Assembly (NCBI GenBank): GCA_032027045.1
Contig: JAVSMU010000001.1
Span: 1,996,039-2,060,038 of the forward strand
Reading direction: 5' to 3'
Length of the DNA stretch: 64,000 nucleotides
From: Truepera sp.
Lineage (GTDB): Bacteria > Deinococcota > Deinococci > Deinococcales > Trueperaceae
Both the position numbers and the translations under genes were made by a program. Below the pieces are notes generated by a model that did no database searches, had not been told where the DNA came from, and was given only the letters and a program-made list of their open reading frames with translations. Shown piece by piece: positions 1 through 8,936 of the stretch. Numbering within the stretch: the stretch's first letter is position 1; each line of letters opens with the position of its first letter.

Positions 1-1
1 G

Positions 2-907
2 GCGCTGACGGGGTATGCCCTCGTCGCGCTCGCAGCACTCTTGTGGGCGCTCCTCGGGGTGTTCTCCAAGAACCTGCTGGCGGCGGGAATCGGCGCCATC
101 GAGATCGCCTTCTGGCGCGCCGCCCTGGGTGGCGCGCTGTTCGCCGTACACGCTTCCATCGAGGGACGCCTGCGCCTCCTGAGACGCTCCGACGCCTTGG
201 CGTTCGTGGCGTTCGCGCTGGTGGGCGTCACGCTCTTCTATACGGCCCTCAACCTGGCCATCGACGCCGGGGGAGTGAGCCTCGCGTTCATCCTGCTCTA
301 CTCGGCGCCCGCCTTCGTGGCGGTTCTCGCCGCGATCTTCCTCGCCGAGAGGCTCACGCCGCTCAAGGCCGCGCTCGTGGGCATGTCGATCTTGGGCGTG
401 GTCCTCGTCGCTCAAGGCGGGGAGTCGGGCATGATCGTCAGCGTCCGCAGCGTGACGTGGGGCCTCGTCGCCGGGGCCTCTTACGCCAGTTATTACCTGT
501 TCGGGAAGTGGGTGTTGCGGCGTTACAGACCCGCCACGATCTACGCCCTCGTGCTGCCACTCGGCGCCCTGGGCCTGGCTCCTTTCACCCCGTTCGCCGC
601 CATCAAGGGCGCGACTCTCGAGACCTGGGCCTACCTGCTGCTCATGGCCGGGCTGTCCACCTACGTCGCGTACTTCGTTTACTACACGGGTCTGAAGCGC
701 GTCGAGGCGTCACGCGCGGTGCTCGTGGCCACCATCGAGCCGGTGGTGGCAGCGGGGCTGGCGGCTTGGCTCTTCGGCGAGCGCCTTGGTGTTCTCGGCA
801 TCATCGGGGGCGCACTCGTCGTCGGCGCCGCCATGCTGTCGGCACTGCCCCCGCGCCCTGGACGACCAGGAACGAGGAGCGCCGCGACCCGCCCGCCCGG
901 GCGTTGA
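2..907 (+). CDS. EamA/DMT-family transporter, 5'-truncated
   Basis: The first visible in-frame codon is at base 2, so the true start lies upstream of the window. About 301 residues remain, and they are almost entirely hydrophobic helices. The layout fits the ten-helix drug/metabolite transporter fold made of two EamA repeats. A loop around residues 135-160 separates the halves, and an acidic residue sits in the hydrophobic stretch after it. The C-terminus is a short Pro/Arg tail. Family members export or import small metabolites across the inner membrane; the substrate cannot be read from sequence. The stop codon lies inside the -35 hexamer of the argG promoter. Confidence 0.8.
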   Translation, partial: ALTGYALVALAALLWALLGVFSKNLLAAGIGAIEIAFWRAALGGALFAVHASIEGRLRLLRRSDALAFVAFALVGVTLFYTALNLAIDAGGVSLAFILLYSAPAFVAVLAAIFLAERLTPLKAALVGMSILGVVLVAQGGESGMIVSVRSVTWGLVAGASYASYYLFGKWVLRRYRPATIYALVLPLGALGLAPFTPFAAIKGATLETWAYLLLMAGLSTYVAYFVYYTGLKRVEASRAVLVATIEPVVAAGLAAWLFGERLGVLGIIGGALVVGAAMLSALPPRPGRPGTRSAATRPPGR

Positions 908-932
908 CGACACCCGAAACCGGTGCTATGGT
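904..932 (+). promoter_or_regulatory. argG promoter
   Basis: A TTGACG -35 box (904-909) and a TATGGT -10 box (927-932) are separated by 17 bp. The -10 box is extended by TG at 924-925. Transcription would start near 939, leaving a 5' leader of about 245 nt before argG. The -35 box overlaps the stop codon of the upstream transporter gene. Confidence 0.7.
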
Positions 933-963
933 TGCATCGTTATCAACGCGCATGCATAAGCAT
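931..963 (+). promoter_or_regulatory. dyad pair at the argG transcription start, possible operator
   Basis: Two inverted repeats sit right at the predicted start site: GTTG (931-934) with CAAC (944-947), and a perfect ATGC-ATAA-GCAT dyad (952-963). Their position suits a repressor. ArgR is an obvious candidate because it controls arg genes in many bacteria, but the half-sites differ from the usual TGAAT/ATTCA, so the regulator is not identified. The rest of the leader (964-1170) holds a GTGGC/GCCAC hairpin region and no gene. Confidence 0.3.
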
Positions 964-1184
964 CCGTTCGGTAACTCACCCCGACGAGAATGCCGAGCAC
1001 TCCGCTTCCCCACCACTCGAGTAACCCGAACAACCGACGAGCCAGACGCGGCTGAGAGCGTTGGCACCTACCTGGGACGGCCGTTCCATGGTGGCTGCCG
1101 GCCTGCTCGGCCGCCACGTTGCATGGCGGAAGTGCATGCGAACATTACGAAGGCAAGGACGAGGAACCACGTTAGGAGAGCACC

Positions 1185-2411
<1,227 letters not shown>

Positions 2412-2417
2412 CCGGAC

Positions 2418-2900
2418 GTGGCGAGCGCCGCCGTACTCCCCAAGAAGCCCGGGGCCGACTACGCGCAGCCGCGGTTGCGTGAGGCCACAGCCGCCGACGC
2501 CGACGGGCTGGCCCGCCTGTACGCCGCGGCCCGGCCGGAGAAGGGCGTCAGCGCCGCCGGGCTACGCGAATGGCTCGGGCTTCACAACGCCCTGCTGGTG
2601 GAGAACGACGCGGGCAAGGTCCTCGCGGCCCTCAGGTACGGCGAGGAGGGCGAAGGCTGGCGCCTGGACCCCATCGTCACGCACCCCGACCACCGGGGCC
2701 AGGCCTACGGCCGCTGGCTGATGACCACCCTCGAGGCCGACGCCATCCGCACCAACGTGCCGTTCCTCGCCGTCACGCTCAGTAATCCCGAGGTGCTGCC
2801 GTATTACCGGCGTCTGGGCTACGTCGCTGCCGGCACCGATCCGCTCGCCCTCGTGAAACGCGTCGGTGGGATGTGGCAGCGGCACGGCGGTGGCGCATGA
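2418..2900 (+). CDS. GNAT-family N-acetyltransferase between argG and argH
   Basis: A 160-residue single-domain GNAT protein. The acetyl-CoA-binding motif A (PIVTHPDHRGQAYGRWL) is near residues 85-101, followed by the usual strand and NPEVLPYYRRLGY C-terminal motif. It starts at GTG only 6 bp after argG, and its stop overlaps the argH start (ATGA), so it is cotranslated with arginine genes. The substrate is unknown. A role in arginine or N-acetylglutamate metabolism is possible from position alone, but the gene after argH is a much better N-acetylglutamate synthase. Confidence 0.8.
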   Translation: MASAAVLPKKPGADYAQPRLREATAADADGLARLYAAARPEKGVSAAGLREWLGLHNALLVENDAGKVLAALRYGEEGEGWRLDPIVTHPDHRGQAYGRWLMTTLEADAIRTNVPFLAVTLSNPEVLPYYRRLGYVAAGTDPLALVKRVGGMWQRHGGGA

Positions 2901-4339
2901 GCAAGGACGGCGGCAAGCCCGACACTCGCATGTGGGGTGGGCGCTTCGACGAGCCCACCGACGCCCTCGTCCAGCGCGTCAACTCGTCCGTCTCCGTCGA
3001 TTCGGCGATGGCCGAGGAGGACCTGCTCGGCTCGCTGGCCCACGCGCGCATGCTCACTCACCAGGGCATCCTCACGCAGGAGGAGGGCGAGGCCATCGCC
3101 GCCGGCCTGCATGAACTCCTCACCGAAGTGAGGGCCGGCAAGGTGGAGTGGCTCGATGAACTGGAAGACGTTCACATGAACCTCGAGTCGCTCCTCACCC
3201 AGCGCCTGGGGCCCTTGGGCGGCAAGCTTCACACGGCCCGCAGCCGCAACGACCAGGTGACCACCGATGCCCGCCTCTACCTGGCCCGCAAGGGCGGCGA
3301 ACTGCGCGGCCTGCTCGTGGAGCTCAGGCGCCTGCTCGTGAACCTCGCGCGCGATCACATAGACGTCGTGATGCCCGGCTACACCCACCTGCAGGTGGCG
3401 CAGCCGGTGCGCTTCTCGCACCACCTGCTCGCGTACCACGAGATGTTCAAGCGCGACCAGGGGCGCCTCGAGGATGCCCTTGCTCGCGCCGACGTCTCGC
3501 CGCTGGGCGCCGGTGCGCTGGCAGGAACGACCTTCCCCATCGACCGCCACATGACCGCGCGGCTGCTCGGTTTCCGCGACGTTGCCGCCAACTCGCTGGA
3601 CGCCGTCTCCGACCGCGACTACATGCTCGAGACGCTGTCGGCACTGGCCATCTTGATGATGCACCTCTCGCGCTTGAGCGAGGAACTGATCCTCTGGTCG
3701 TCGGCCGAGTTCGCCTTCGTTACCCTCAGCGACGCCTACACGACCGGCAGTTCCATCATGCCGCAGAAGAAGAACCCGGACGTCTGCGAGCTGGTGCGCG
3801 GCAAGACGGGGCGCGTCTACGGCTCGTTGGTCGGACTCCTCACGGTCATGAAGGGGCTGCCGCTGGCCTACAACAAGGACATGCAAGAGGACAAGGAGGG
3901 CCTGTTCGACGCGCTGGGCACGGCGATCGACAGCGTCCGGCTCTACCTCGGGATGCTGCCCGGGATCAAGGTCCACTCAGCGCGCATGCGCGAGGCTGCC
4001 GGGCGCGGTTACTCGAACGCCACCGACCTCGCCGACTACCTGGTGCGCCAAGGCCTGCCGTTCCGGGACGCGCATCACGTCGTCGGTCGGCTGGTGGGTC
4101 TGGCCGTGAGGCGCGGCGTGGCGCTCGAGGAGTTGCCCTTGTCCGACCTCAGGGCCGAAGACGAGCGCATCGGGCCCGACGTGTTCGACGCCCTGCGCCT
4201 GGAGTCGGTGGTGGACGCGCGCGACTCGTACGGCGGAACTGCCCGCCGGCGCGTGTTGGAGCAGGTGGCCGCCGCGACGGGCGACCTCGACCTGGAAACA
4301 GCCCGCGGTTGGCCGCGGGCGCAGGAGGAGCAAGAGTGA
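2897..4339 (+). CDS. argH: argininosuccinate lyase
   Basis: It cleaves argininosuccinate to arginine and fumarate, the last step of arginine synthesis, as a cytosolic tetramer of the fumarase/aspartase superfamily. The signature GSSIMPQKKNPD spans about residues 284-295, and SRNDQV lies near residue 116. The start chosen is ATG at 2897, which overlaps the preceding stop codon by 4 bp (ATGA) and gives a normal 480-residue protein. A start 24 bp upstream is possible but would add an odd tail. The stop overlaps the next gene's GTG. Confidence 0.97.
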   Translation: MSKDGGKPDTRMWGGRFDEPTDALVQRVNSSVSVDSAMAEEDLLGSLAHARMLTHQGILTQEEGEAIAAGLHELLTEVRAGKVEWLDELEDVHMNLESLLTQRLGPLGGKLHTARSRNDQVTTDARLYLARKGGELRGLLVELRRLLVNLARDHIDVVMPGYTHLQVAQPVRFSHHLLAYHEMFKRDQGRLEDALARADVSPLGAGALAGTTFPIDRHMTARLLGFRDVAANSLDAVSDRDYMLETLSALAILMMHLSRLSEELILWSSAEFAFVTLSDAYTTGSSIMPQKKNPDVCELVRGKTGRVYGSLVGLLTVMKGLPLAYNKDMQEDKEGLFDALGTAIDSVRLYLGMLPGIKVHSARMREAAGRGYSNATDLADYLVRQGLPFRDAHHVVGRLVGLAVRRGVALEELPLSDLRAEDERIGPDVFDALRLESVVDARDSYGGTARRRVLEQVAAATGDLDLETARGWPRAQEEQE

Positions 4340-4947
4340 ATCAGATGGCTGGTTCCACCCCCCCGCAGAACACCGAGTCCCGTGCCGGGACGGACGAGCG
4401 CGAAGCCCTGCACCTCGACGTGCGTCCCGCCCGCGCCGAGGACGTGCCACTCATCTTCGAGAACATCGGCTACTGGGCCAGCCAGGGGCGCATGCTGGTA
4501 CGGCCCATGCAGAACATCTTCGAGAACCTGCGCGACTTCTTCGTCGCCGAAGTCGACGACGGCAGCGGTCCGCGCTTCGCCGGCAACGGCGCCATGCACA
4601 TCCTCTGGGGCGACATCGCCGAAGTCCGCGGGTTGGCGGTGGCGCCAGGCGTGCGCTCCCGCGGCGTCGGCCGCTCCCTCGTGGCCGCCTGCGAGGTAGA
4701 GGCGCGCCGCCTGGGGATCCCCGTGCTGTTCGCCTGGACCTACGAGGTGGAGTTCTTCGAACGGTGCGGCTTCACGCTCATCGACAAGACCCGTGACCTG
4801 CACCCTCGCGTCTGGTCCGAATGCCTGCGCTGCCCCTTCTACGTCGGCTGCAACGAGAACGGGGTCGTGAAGCGCCTGAGCGGCATCCCCATGCCCCGTA
4901 ACCTGCCCACCCCGCCCCCGGCACAGGTGCCGCCCGGTATCCCCTGA
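4336..4947 (+). CDS. argA: short-form N-acetylglutamate synthase (ArgA-type GNAT)
   Basis: It probably acetylates glutamate with acetyl-CoA, priming the arginine pathway. Within 203 residues the GNAT acetyl-CoA loop RSRGVGRS is at 107-114. The family-specific tail W-SECLRCP-(x)-C (cysteines 163, 166 and 172) is also present, as is the RPARAEDVPLIFENI start seen in short stand-alone ArgA enzymes. The start is GTG at 4336, overlapping the argH stop (GTGA), with a strong AGGAGGAG ribosome site at 4323-4330. Residues 1-25 and the proline-rich tail look disordered. ArgJ encoded at 55.9 kb also makes acetylglutamate, so this enzyme may be anaplerotic. Confidence 0.8.
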   Translation: MNQMAGSTPPQNTESRAGTDEREALHLDVRPARAEDVPLIFENIGYWASQGRMLVRPMQNIFENLRDFFVAEVDDGSGPRFAGNGAMHILWGDIAEVRGLAVAPGVRSRGVGRSLVAACEVEARRLGIPVLFAWTYEVEFFERCGFTLIDKTRDLHPRVWSECLRCPFYVGCNENGVVKRLSGIPMPRNLPTPPPAQVPPGIP

Positions 4948-4977
4948 ACCGGCCGCGCCACGGTTATGCTGGCGGGC

Positions 4978-5427
4978 GTGTTCGACCCTCGTTCAACCAC
5001 GGCCGGCCCGCCGGAGTTGCGCCACACCCGCCTCGATCACGTGGGCATCGCGGTGCCGCACCTGGGTGAGGGCGCCGCGCCCTACGAGCTTCTCGGCCTG
5101 CAACGCGAGGGGCCCGACGAGCACGTGCCCTCCCAAGACGTGACCGTGCGCACCCTGCGGGCGGGCGACGTGCTGATCGAGTTGCTGGCGCCCCTCTGCG
5201 ACTCCGGAACCTTGGCGCGGTTCCTCGCCAGGCGGGGTCCGGGGCTGCACCACCTGGCGTTTCGGGTCGACGACATCGAGGGGGAGCTGGCGCGGCTGGC
5301 GGGCGAGGGCGTGCCCCTGCTCGACTCCACCCCGCGGCCGGGCATCCACGGGACCAGGGTCGCCTTCCTGCACCCGCGCTTCGGCGACGGCGTCCTCATC
5401 GAACTGGTCGAGCACCCGCGCACCTGA
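4978..5427 (+). CDS. mce: methylmalonyl-CoA epimerase-like VOC protein
   Basis: This is a vicinal-oxygen-chelate fold protein of about 149 residues. LDHVGIAVPHL near the N-terminus, GLHHLAFRVDDI in the middle and LIELVEH at the end supply the metal-ligand His and Glu positions expected of methylmalonyl-CoA epimerase, which interconverts R- and S-methylmalonyl-CoA. A -10-like TATGCT (4965-4970) lies 7 nt before GTG 4978, suggesting a leaderless message. An ATG at 4966 would fall inside that box, so the GTG is preferred. Other VOC activities cannot be excluded. Confidence 0.75.
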   Translation: MFDPRSTTAGPPELRHTRLDHVGIAVPHLGEGAAPYELLGLQREGPDEHVPSQDVTVRTLRAGDVLIELLAPLCDSGTLARFLARRGPGLHHLAFRVDDIEGELARLAGEGVPLLDSTPRPGIHGTRVAFLHPRFGDGVLIELVEHPRT

Positions 5428-5834
5428 TGCCCGATGCCGGCCCTGGGCGCCAGTTCCCCTGGCGCCGCCGCCCGACGTGGCTCAGATGGGTCGGCTGGAG
5501 CGCGGCCGTGGCCTGGGCCGCGTTCCTGTTCCTGCAGTCCAGCTCGTCTACCGCCGGCTCGTTCCTCGCCGCGTTCCCGCCCGGAAGCGACAAGGTCGTG
5601 CACGCCATGGCGTTCGGCCTGCTGGGCGCGCTCGTCGCCCTGGGTAGCGGCAACCCGGTCCTGGCCGTGGTGTGCGCCTTCTTGTACGGCGCCTCGGACG
5701 AGATCCACCAGTGGTTCGTGCCTGGCCGCGCCTCGGAGGTGCTCGACCTCGTGGCCGACACGCTGGGGGGCGCCATCGGCGCTCTCGCCGTGGAGTTTCT
5801 GGCGCGCAGGCGCTACTTCAAGTCATTAGAATGA
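5427..5834 (+). CDS. VanZ-family membrane protein
   Basis: A 135-residue integral membrane protein. After a basic N-terminus (PWRRRPTWLRWVGW) come about four hydrophobic helices, with the VanZ-like features KVVHAMAFGLLG and GASDEIHQWFVPGR (the conserved DE-Q pattern). The biochemical function of the family is not settled; the name comes from teicoplanin resistance clusters. The ATG shares one base with the preceding stop codon and lacks a clear ribosome site, so translation is probably coupled to mce. Its last codons contain the -10 box of proC. Confidence 0.8.
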   Translation: MPDAGPGRQFPWRRRPTWLRWVGWSAAVAWAAFLFLQSSSSTAGSFLAAFPPGSDKVVHAMAFGLLGALVALGSGNPVLAVVCAFLYGASDEIHQWFVPGRASEVLDLVADTLGGAIGALAVEFLARRRYFKSLE

Positions 5835-5838
5835 CGCC

Positions 5839-6657
5839 ATGAGCGAACATTCTCCCGCCCCTCGTGGCCCGCGCCTGGTGATCGTCGGCGCCGGCAAGAT
5901 GGGGGGCGCGGTACTTCGGGGCGCACTGGCGGCGGGCGCTCTTCGAGCAGACGAGGTCGCCATCTTCCATCCCGACTCCAAGCGGCTGGCCGCACTCAGC
6001 GAGGAGTACGGCGTGGCGGGCGTAGACGACGCCGGCCTGCACGACGCCAAGAACGTGCTCCTCGCCGTCAAGCCGCAGTCGTTCGCCAAGGTGGCTCCCA
6101 TCGTCGCCCAGCGTCATGCCTCGTTCATCTCGTTGATGGCCGGGGTCACGGCGGAGAGCATCGCTCGGCGCGTGGGCTCGATGCGCGTGATCCGCGCCAT
6201 GCCGAACCTCGGCGCCGGCCTAGGGGTTGCCGCCACGGCGCTGGCATGGTTGCCCGAGGCCAGGCCGGAGGACGTGAGCATGGCGCGCGAGTTGTTCGGC
6301 GCGGTCGGGCGCGTGTACGACCTGCGCGAGGACCTCTTCGACGCGTTCACCGGCATGGCCGGCTCCGGGCCCGCCTACGTGGCCGTCGTAGCCGAGGCGC
6401 TGGCCGACGGCGGCGTGAGGGTAGGGCTCGACCGCAGCTTGGCACGAGACGTCGCCCGACAGGTCCTGCTCGCGTCGGCCAGGTTGCTGGAAACGAAGCA
6501 TGCGAGCGAGCTCAAGGACGAAGTCTCCTCCGCGGGCGGCACGGCCATCGCGGGCGTGCGCACGCTCGAGCGGCACCGCCTGCGTTTCGCCCTGATGGCC
6601 GCCATCGAAGAGGCCACGAAGCGAGCCGGCGAGCTCAGCCAGGAGAACGGCAAGTGA
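5839..6657 (+). CDS. proC: pyrroline-5-carboxylate reductase
   Basis: It reduces pyrroline-5-carboxylate to proline with NAD(P)H in the cytosol. The dinucleotide-binding loop GAGKMGG lies at residues 17-23, AMPNLGAGLG follows at about 119-128, and the P5CR signature DEVSSAGGTAIAGVRTLE is near residue 225. The length of 272 is typical. TAGAAT (5827-5832), overlapping the end of the VanZ gene, sits 6 nt before the ATG, which suggests a leaderless transcript. The stop overlaps the next gene's start. Confidence 0.95.
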   Translation: MSEHSPAPRGPRLVIVGAGKMGGAVLRGALAAGALRADEVAIFHPDSKRLAALSEEYGVAGVDDAGLHDAKNVLLAVKPQSFAKVAPIVAQRHASFISLMAGVTAESIARRVGSMRVIRAMPNLGAGLGVAATALAWLPEARPEDVSMARELFGAVGRVYDLREDLFDAFTGMAGSGPAYVAVVAEALADGGVRVGLDRSLARDVARQVLLASARLLETKHASELKDEVSSAGGTAIAGVRTLERHRLRFALMAAIEEATKRAGELSQENGK

Positions 6658-7214
6658 ACCTGCGCGTCCTGCTTGCCTTGACCGTTGTCGGCCTGGTCGG
6701 CTTAGCGGGCGCCCAGGACTACTACCCCTCGGAGGCCGGCTACAGCTGGACTTACTCGTCCGGCGAGACCCAGCTCCTGAGCGGCCCGCGTGACCTGCAG
6801 GGCCGCAGCGTCATGGTCCTCACGCATTACCTCCAGGGTGTGCCGGTTTCTGAGGATTACCTCGACTACGGCCCGCAAGGAGTCACCAGTTACGGCTCGG
6901 CCTCGGGCGGTCAGGTCTTCACCTACGACCCGCCCATACTGGTCTATCCACCGAGCCCGCTGGCTCCCGGCACGAAGTGGACGAGCACCACCCAGTTACC
7001 TGCCTTCAGCCTCACGCTCGATTCGCAGGTGGTAGGCCTGCGCGGCGTGGCCACCGCGGCGGGCCGCTTCAATGCCCTCTTGATCAGGCAGACGACCCTC
7101 ACCAGTAACGGCGGTCAGACCAAGCTCGACATCTTCTTCGTGCCGACCGTGGGGATCGTCCGCTTCGTCACGGAGGACGGCACCGTCATCGACCTCATCG
7201 AGAAGAGCTTCTAG
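6654..7214 (+). CDS. secreted protein of unknown function
   Basis: I do not recognise a named family. The 186-residue product has a clear signal peptide (MNLRVLLALTVVGLVGLAGA, cleavage probably before Gln21). The mature part is rich in Tyr, Ser, Thr and Gly with alternating hydrophobic residues, consistent with a beta-sandwich. The opening YYPSEAGYSWTYSSG resembles the start of several exported proteins that bind other envelope components. The GTG start overlaps the proC stop codon (GTGA) and has AGGAG upstream at 6641-6645. It converges on tgt, the two stop codons overlapping. Confidence 0.75.
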   Translation: MNLRVLLALTVVGLVGLAGAQDYYPSEAGYSWTYSSGETQLLSGPRDLQGRSVMVLTHYLQGVPVSEDYLDYGPQGVTSYGSASGGQVFTYDPPILVYPPSPLAPGTKWTSTTQLPAFSLTLDSQVVGLRGVATAAGRFNALLIRQTTLTSNGGQTKLDIFFVPTVGIVRFVTEDGTVIDLIEKSF

Positions 7215-8488
7215 GCCCGCGGCACGACCCGCGCCCACAGTGCATCGAACGTGCCCTCACGCAGCGCCGCCCGGATGTCCTCCATGAGCCGCGCCATGAA
7301 GCGCAGGTTGTGGACGGTCGCCAACTGCGGCCCCAGCGATTCTCCGGCCTTGAACAGGTGGCGCAGGTAGGCGCGGCTGAAGTTGCCGCAGGTGTAGCAG
7401 TCGCAGCCCTCCTGGATGGGGCCGAGGTCGGTCCGGAAACGCGCGTTGATGATGTTCAGGCGCGAGGCGCGCGCGCCCGGCTCGACCGGGGCCCAGTCCG
7501 GACGCACCAGTAGGCTGCCCGTTCGGGCGTTGCGGGTGGGCATCACGCAGTCGAAGGTATCGATGCCGCGGGCGACCGCCTCGAAGATGCTGGGCACGTC
7601 GCCGATGCCCAGCAGGTGCCGCGGTTTGGCCGGGGGTAGTAGCGGGAGGGTCCAATCGAGGATCCGGTACATGTCGGCCCTGGTGGACCCCAGGTTGCCG
7701 CCGATCGCGATGCCGTCGAAGCCCATGCCGCCTACCACCTGCGCGCTCTCCACGCGTTGATCCTCGAAGGCGCCCCCCTGGACGATGCCGTATAGCGCCT
7801 GCGGGTAACCGTGGAGGGCTACACCGGCCTTGAACGCCGCCAGGCTCCGCCGCGCCCAGCGGTGGGTGCGCTCCAGCGACTTGCGCGTGTAGGCCTCGTC
7901 GTGGAGCGGGCTGGTGCACTCGTCGAAGGCCAGGACGATGTCGGCGCCCAGCTTGCGCTGCACCCCGATCGACGTCTCCGGGTCGAAGCGGTGCTTCGAG
8001 CCGTCGATGTGACTCCTGAACTCCACCCCGTCCTCGTCGACCTTCACCATGCCGGTCCTCGAGGCGAGCCGCCTCTGGCCGGCACCAGCGTCCTCACCGG
8101 GGAAGATGCTGCCGATCTTGCCCACGCCGTGCTCGATCGAGGCGCCCAGGGAGAACACCTGGAAACCTCCCGAGTCGGTGAGGATGGGCCCGTCCCAACC
8201 CATGAAGCGGTGGAGGCCTCCGTGGGCCGCCACTACGTCGGCGCCGGGTCGCAAGTAGAGGTGATAGGTGTTGGCGAAGAGTAACTGGGTGCTCGTGTCC
8301 ACCACGGCGCCGGGTGTGAGCCCTTTGACCGCGGCTTGGGTACCCACGGCCACGAAGGCCGGGGTTTGGACGGGTCCGTGGGCGGTGACCAGCGTCCCGG
8401 TTCGCGCGGCCCCGCGCCGTAGGGTCACCTCGAAGCTCAGGCCGCCCTCGGGCACGGTCGTTAGCGTGTTGGCGTTCGGTTCCGACAT
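7211..8488 (-). CDS. tgt: queuine/preQ1 tRNA-guanine transglycosylase
   Basis: It exchanges guanine-34 of His, Asp, Asn and Tyr tRNAs for the queuosine precursor preQ1. The barrel motifs ILTDSGGFQVFSLG (about 100-113) and GFDGIAIGGNLG are present. The zinc site CDCYTC with a downstream His in YLRHLF starts near residue 361. The length of 425 is slightly long because of an N-terminal extension. A TAGCAT -10 box (8513-8518, minus strand) lies 24 nt upstream of the ATG. A VUT-family transporter, possibly for the same pathway, is encoded at 18.7 kb. Confidence 0.95.
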   Translation of the reverse strand: MSEPNANTLTTVPEGGLSFEVTLRRGAARTGTLVTAHGPVQTPAFVAVGTQAAVKGLTPGAVVDTSTQLLFANTYHLYLRPGADVVAAHGGLHRFMGWDGPILTDSGGFQVFSLGASIEHGVGKIGSIFPGEDAGAGQRRLASRTGMVKVDEDGVEFRSHIDGSKHRFDPETSIGVQRKLGADIVLAFDECTSPLHDEAYTRKSLERTHRWARRSLAAFKAGVALHGYPQALYGIVQGGAFEDQRVESAQVVGGMGFDGIAIGGNLGSTRADMYRILDWTLPLLPPAKPRHLLGIGDVPSIFEAVARGIDTFDCVMPTRNARTGSLLVRPDWAPVEPGARASRLNIINARFRTDLGPIQEGCDCYTCGNFSRAYLRHLFKAGESLGPQLATVHNLRFMARLMEDIRAALREGTFDALWARVVPRA

Positions 8489-8562
8489 GGTCGCGCCTTG
8501 CGCAGGCCCGTAATGCTACCAGACGGACTTGGAAGGGATTTCACGCTCGCTTACGCGTACCG

Positions 8563-8571
8563 TGCTAAGAT
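8563..8571 (+). promoter_or_regulatory. extended -10 promoter of the tandem-RNA leader
   Basis: TGCTAAGAT (TG at 8563-8564, TAAGAT at 8566-8571) predicts a transcript starting near 8578. The same nine bases occur at 15403-15411. No good -35 box is visible, as expected for extended -10 promoters. It is divergent from the tgt promoter about 45 bp away. Confidence 0.55.
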
Positions 8572-8578
8572 TCAGCCG

Positions 8579-8596
8579 TAGGGGTTTCGGCCCCTA
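8579..8596 (+). other. hairpin at the 5' end of the RNA leader
   Basis: TAGGGG (8579-8584) and CCCCTA (8591-8596) form a perfect 6-bp stem. It would sit at the very 5' end of the transcript, directly before the first 72-nt RNA element, and might protect the end or fold with it. No U-tract follows, so it is not an obvious terminator. Confidence 0.5.
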
Positions 8597-8597
8597 G

Positions 8598-8669
8598 CTT
8601 GGACGCTGAGAAACCTGGCTCGTAAATGGGCGCTTGAGTCAGGTGGAGCGAGTAGCGCAACCGGCCAAG
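8598..8669 (+). ncRNA. candidate structured cis-RNA, copy 1 of tandem pair
   Basis: This 72-nt element is repeated with identical length at 8790-8861. Outer stem P1 pairs CUUGG (8598-8602) with CCAAG (8665-8669). P2 is a 9-bp hairpin (8613-8621 with 8636-8644) with a 14-nt loop containing UGGGCGCUU. The 25-nt 3' core (8645-8669) is identical in both copies. GCGCU in the loop (8630-8634) can pair with AGCGC (8654-8658), suggesting a pseudoknot. G-U pairs in P2 favour the plus strand. The layout is riboswitch-like, but it matches no class I can name. Confidence 0.65.
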
Positions 8670-8789
8670 GTGAGTGTCCCCTCATCTACTCAAGCCGTCA
8701 ACGTCCGAGCGCGGGTTCTCACGTGGCCCGCAGCCCGAGTCGTTCGGGCACCGAACCGCACTGGCCACGACCGGCCTCGGCGGGTCGGA

Positions 8790-8861
8790 CTTGGAAGCTA
8801 TGAAGTCTGTTCTGCATTTGGGCGCTTGGAACAGATGGAGCGAGTAGCGCAACCGGCCAAG
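8790..8861 (+). ncRNA. candidate structured cis-RNA, copy 2 of tandem pair
   Basis: The second 72-nt element has the same parts as copy 1: P1 8790-8794 with 8857-8861, P2 8805-8813 with 8828-8836, a 14-nt loop, and the identical 3' core 8837-8861. Four P2 base pairs differ from copy 1 with both sides changed and pairing kept; two others change to or from G-U. The 120-nt linker between copies (8670-8789) is not conserved and contains a GCCCGA/TCGGGC-type hairpin. After the element the leader runs 84 nt to the first GH26 gene. Confidence 0.65.
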
Positions 8862-8922
8862 GGACTGTCGTCTACGCCACCCTAGGGGTGACCGTTAGAG
8901 CAACGGCCGAGCAGGCGCCCCA

Positions 8923-8936
8923 GGACCGAGAGGTCC
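8923..8936 (+). promoter_or_regulatory. GNRA-capped hairpin over the GH26 ribosome site
   Basis: GGACC (8923-8927), GAGA loop, GGUCC (8932-8936) form a 5-bp stem that holds the best Shine-Dalgarno-like bases (GAGAGG, 8928-8933), about 12 nt before the ATG at 8946. Further hairpins precede it (CACCC/GGGTG and CCGTT/AACGG at 8878-8906). Together they could form an expression platform for the tandem RNA elements. Confidence 0.4.

Noticed and set aside
1045-1090. GGCTGAGA in the argG leader resembling a TPP riboswitch core
   Set aside because: The other conserved TPP segments (GGGGTGC and the GATCTGG-TAATACCAGCG part) are missing, and argG is not a thiamin gene.
8598-8861. Tandem RNA elements as c-di-GMP (GEMM), glycine or preQ1 riboswitches
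   Set aside because: None of the invariant cores of those classes is present. preQ1 was tempting because tgt is adjacent, but tgt is on the other strand and G-U pairs show the RNA is made from the plus strand.
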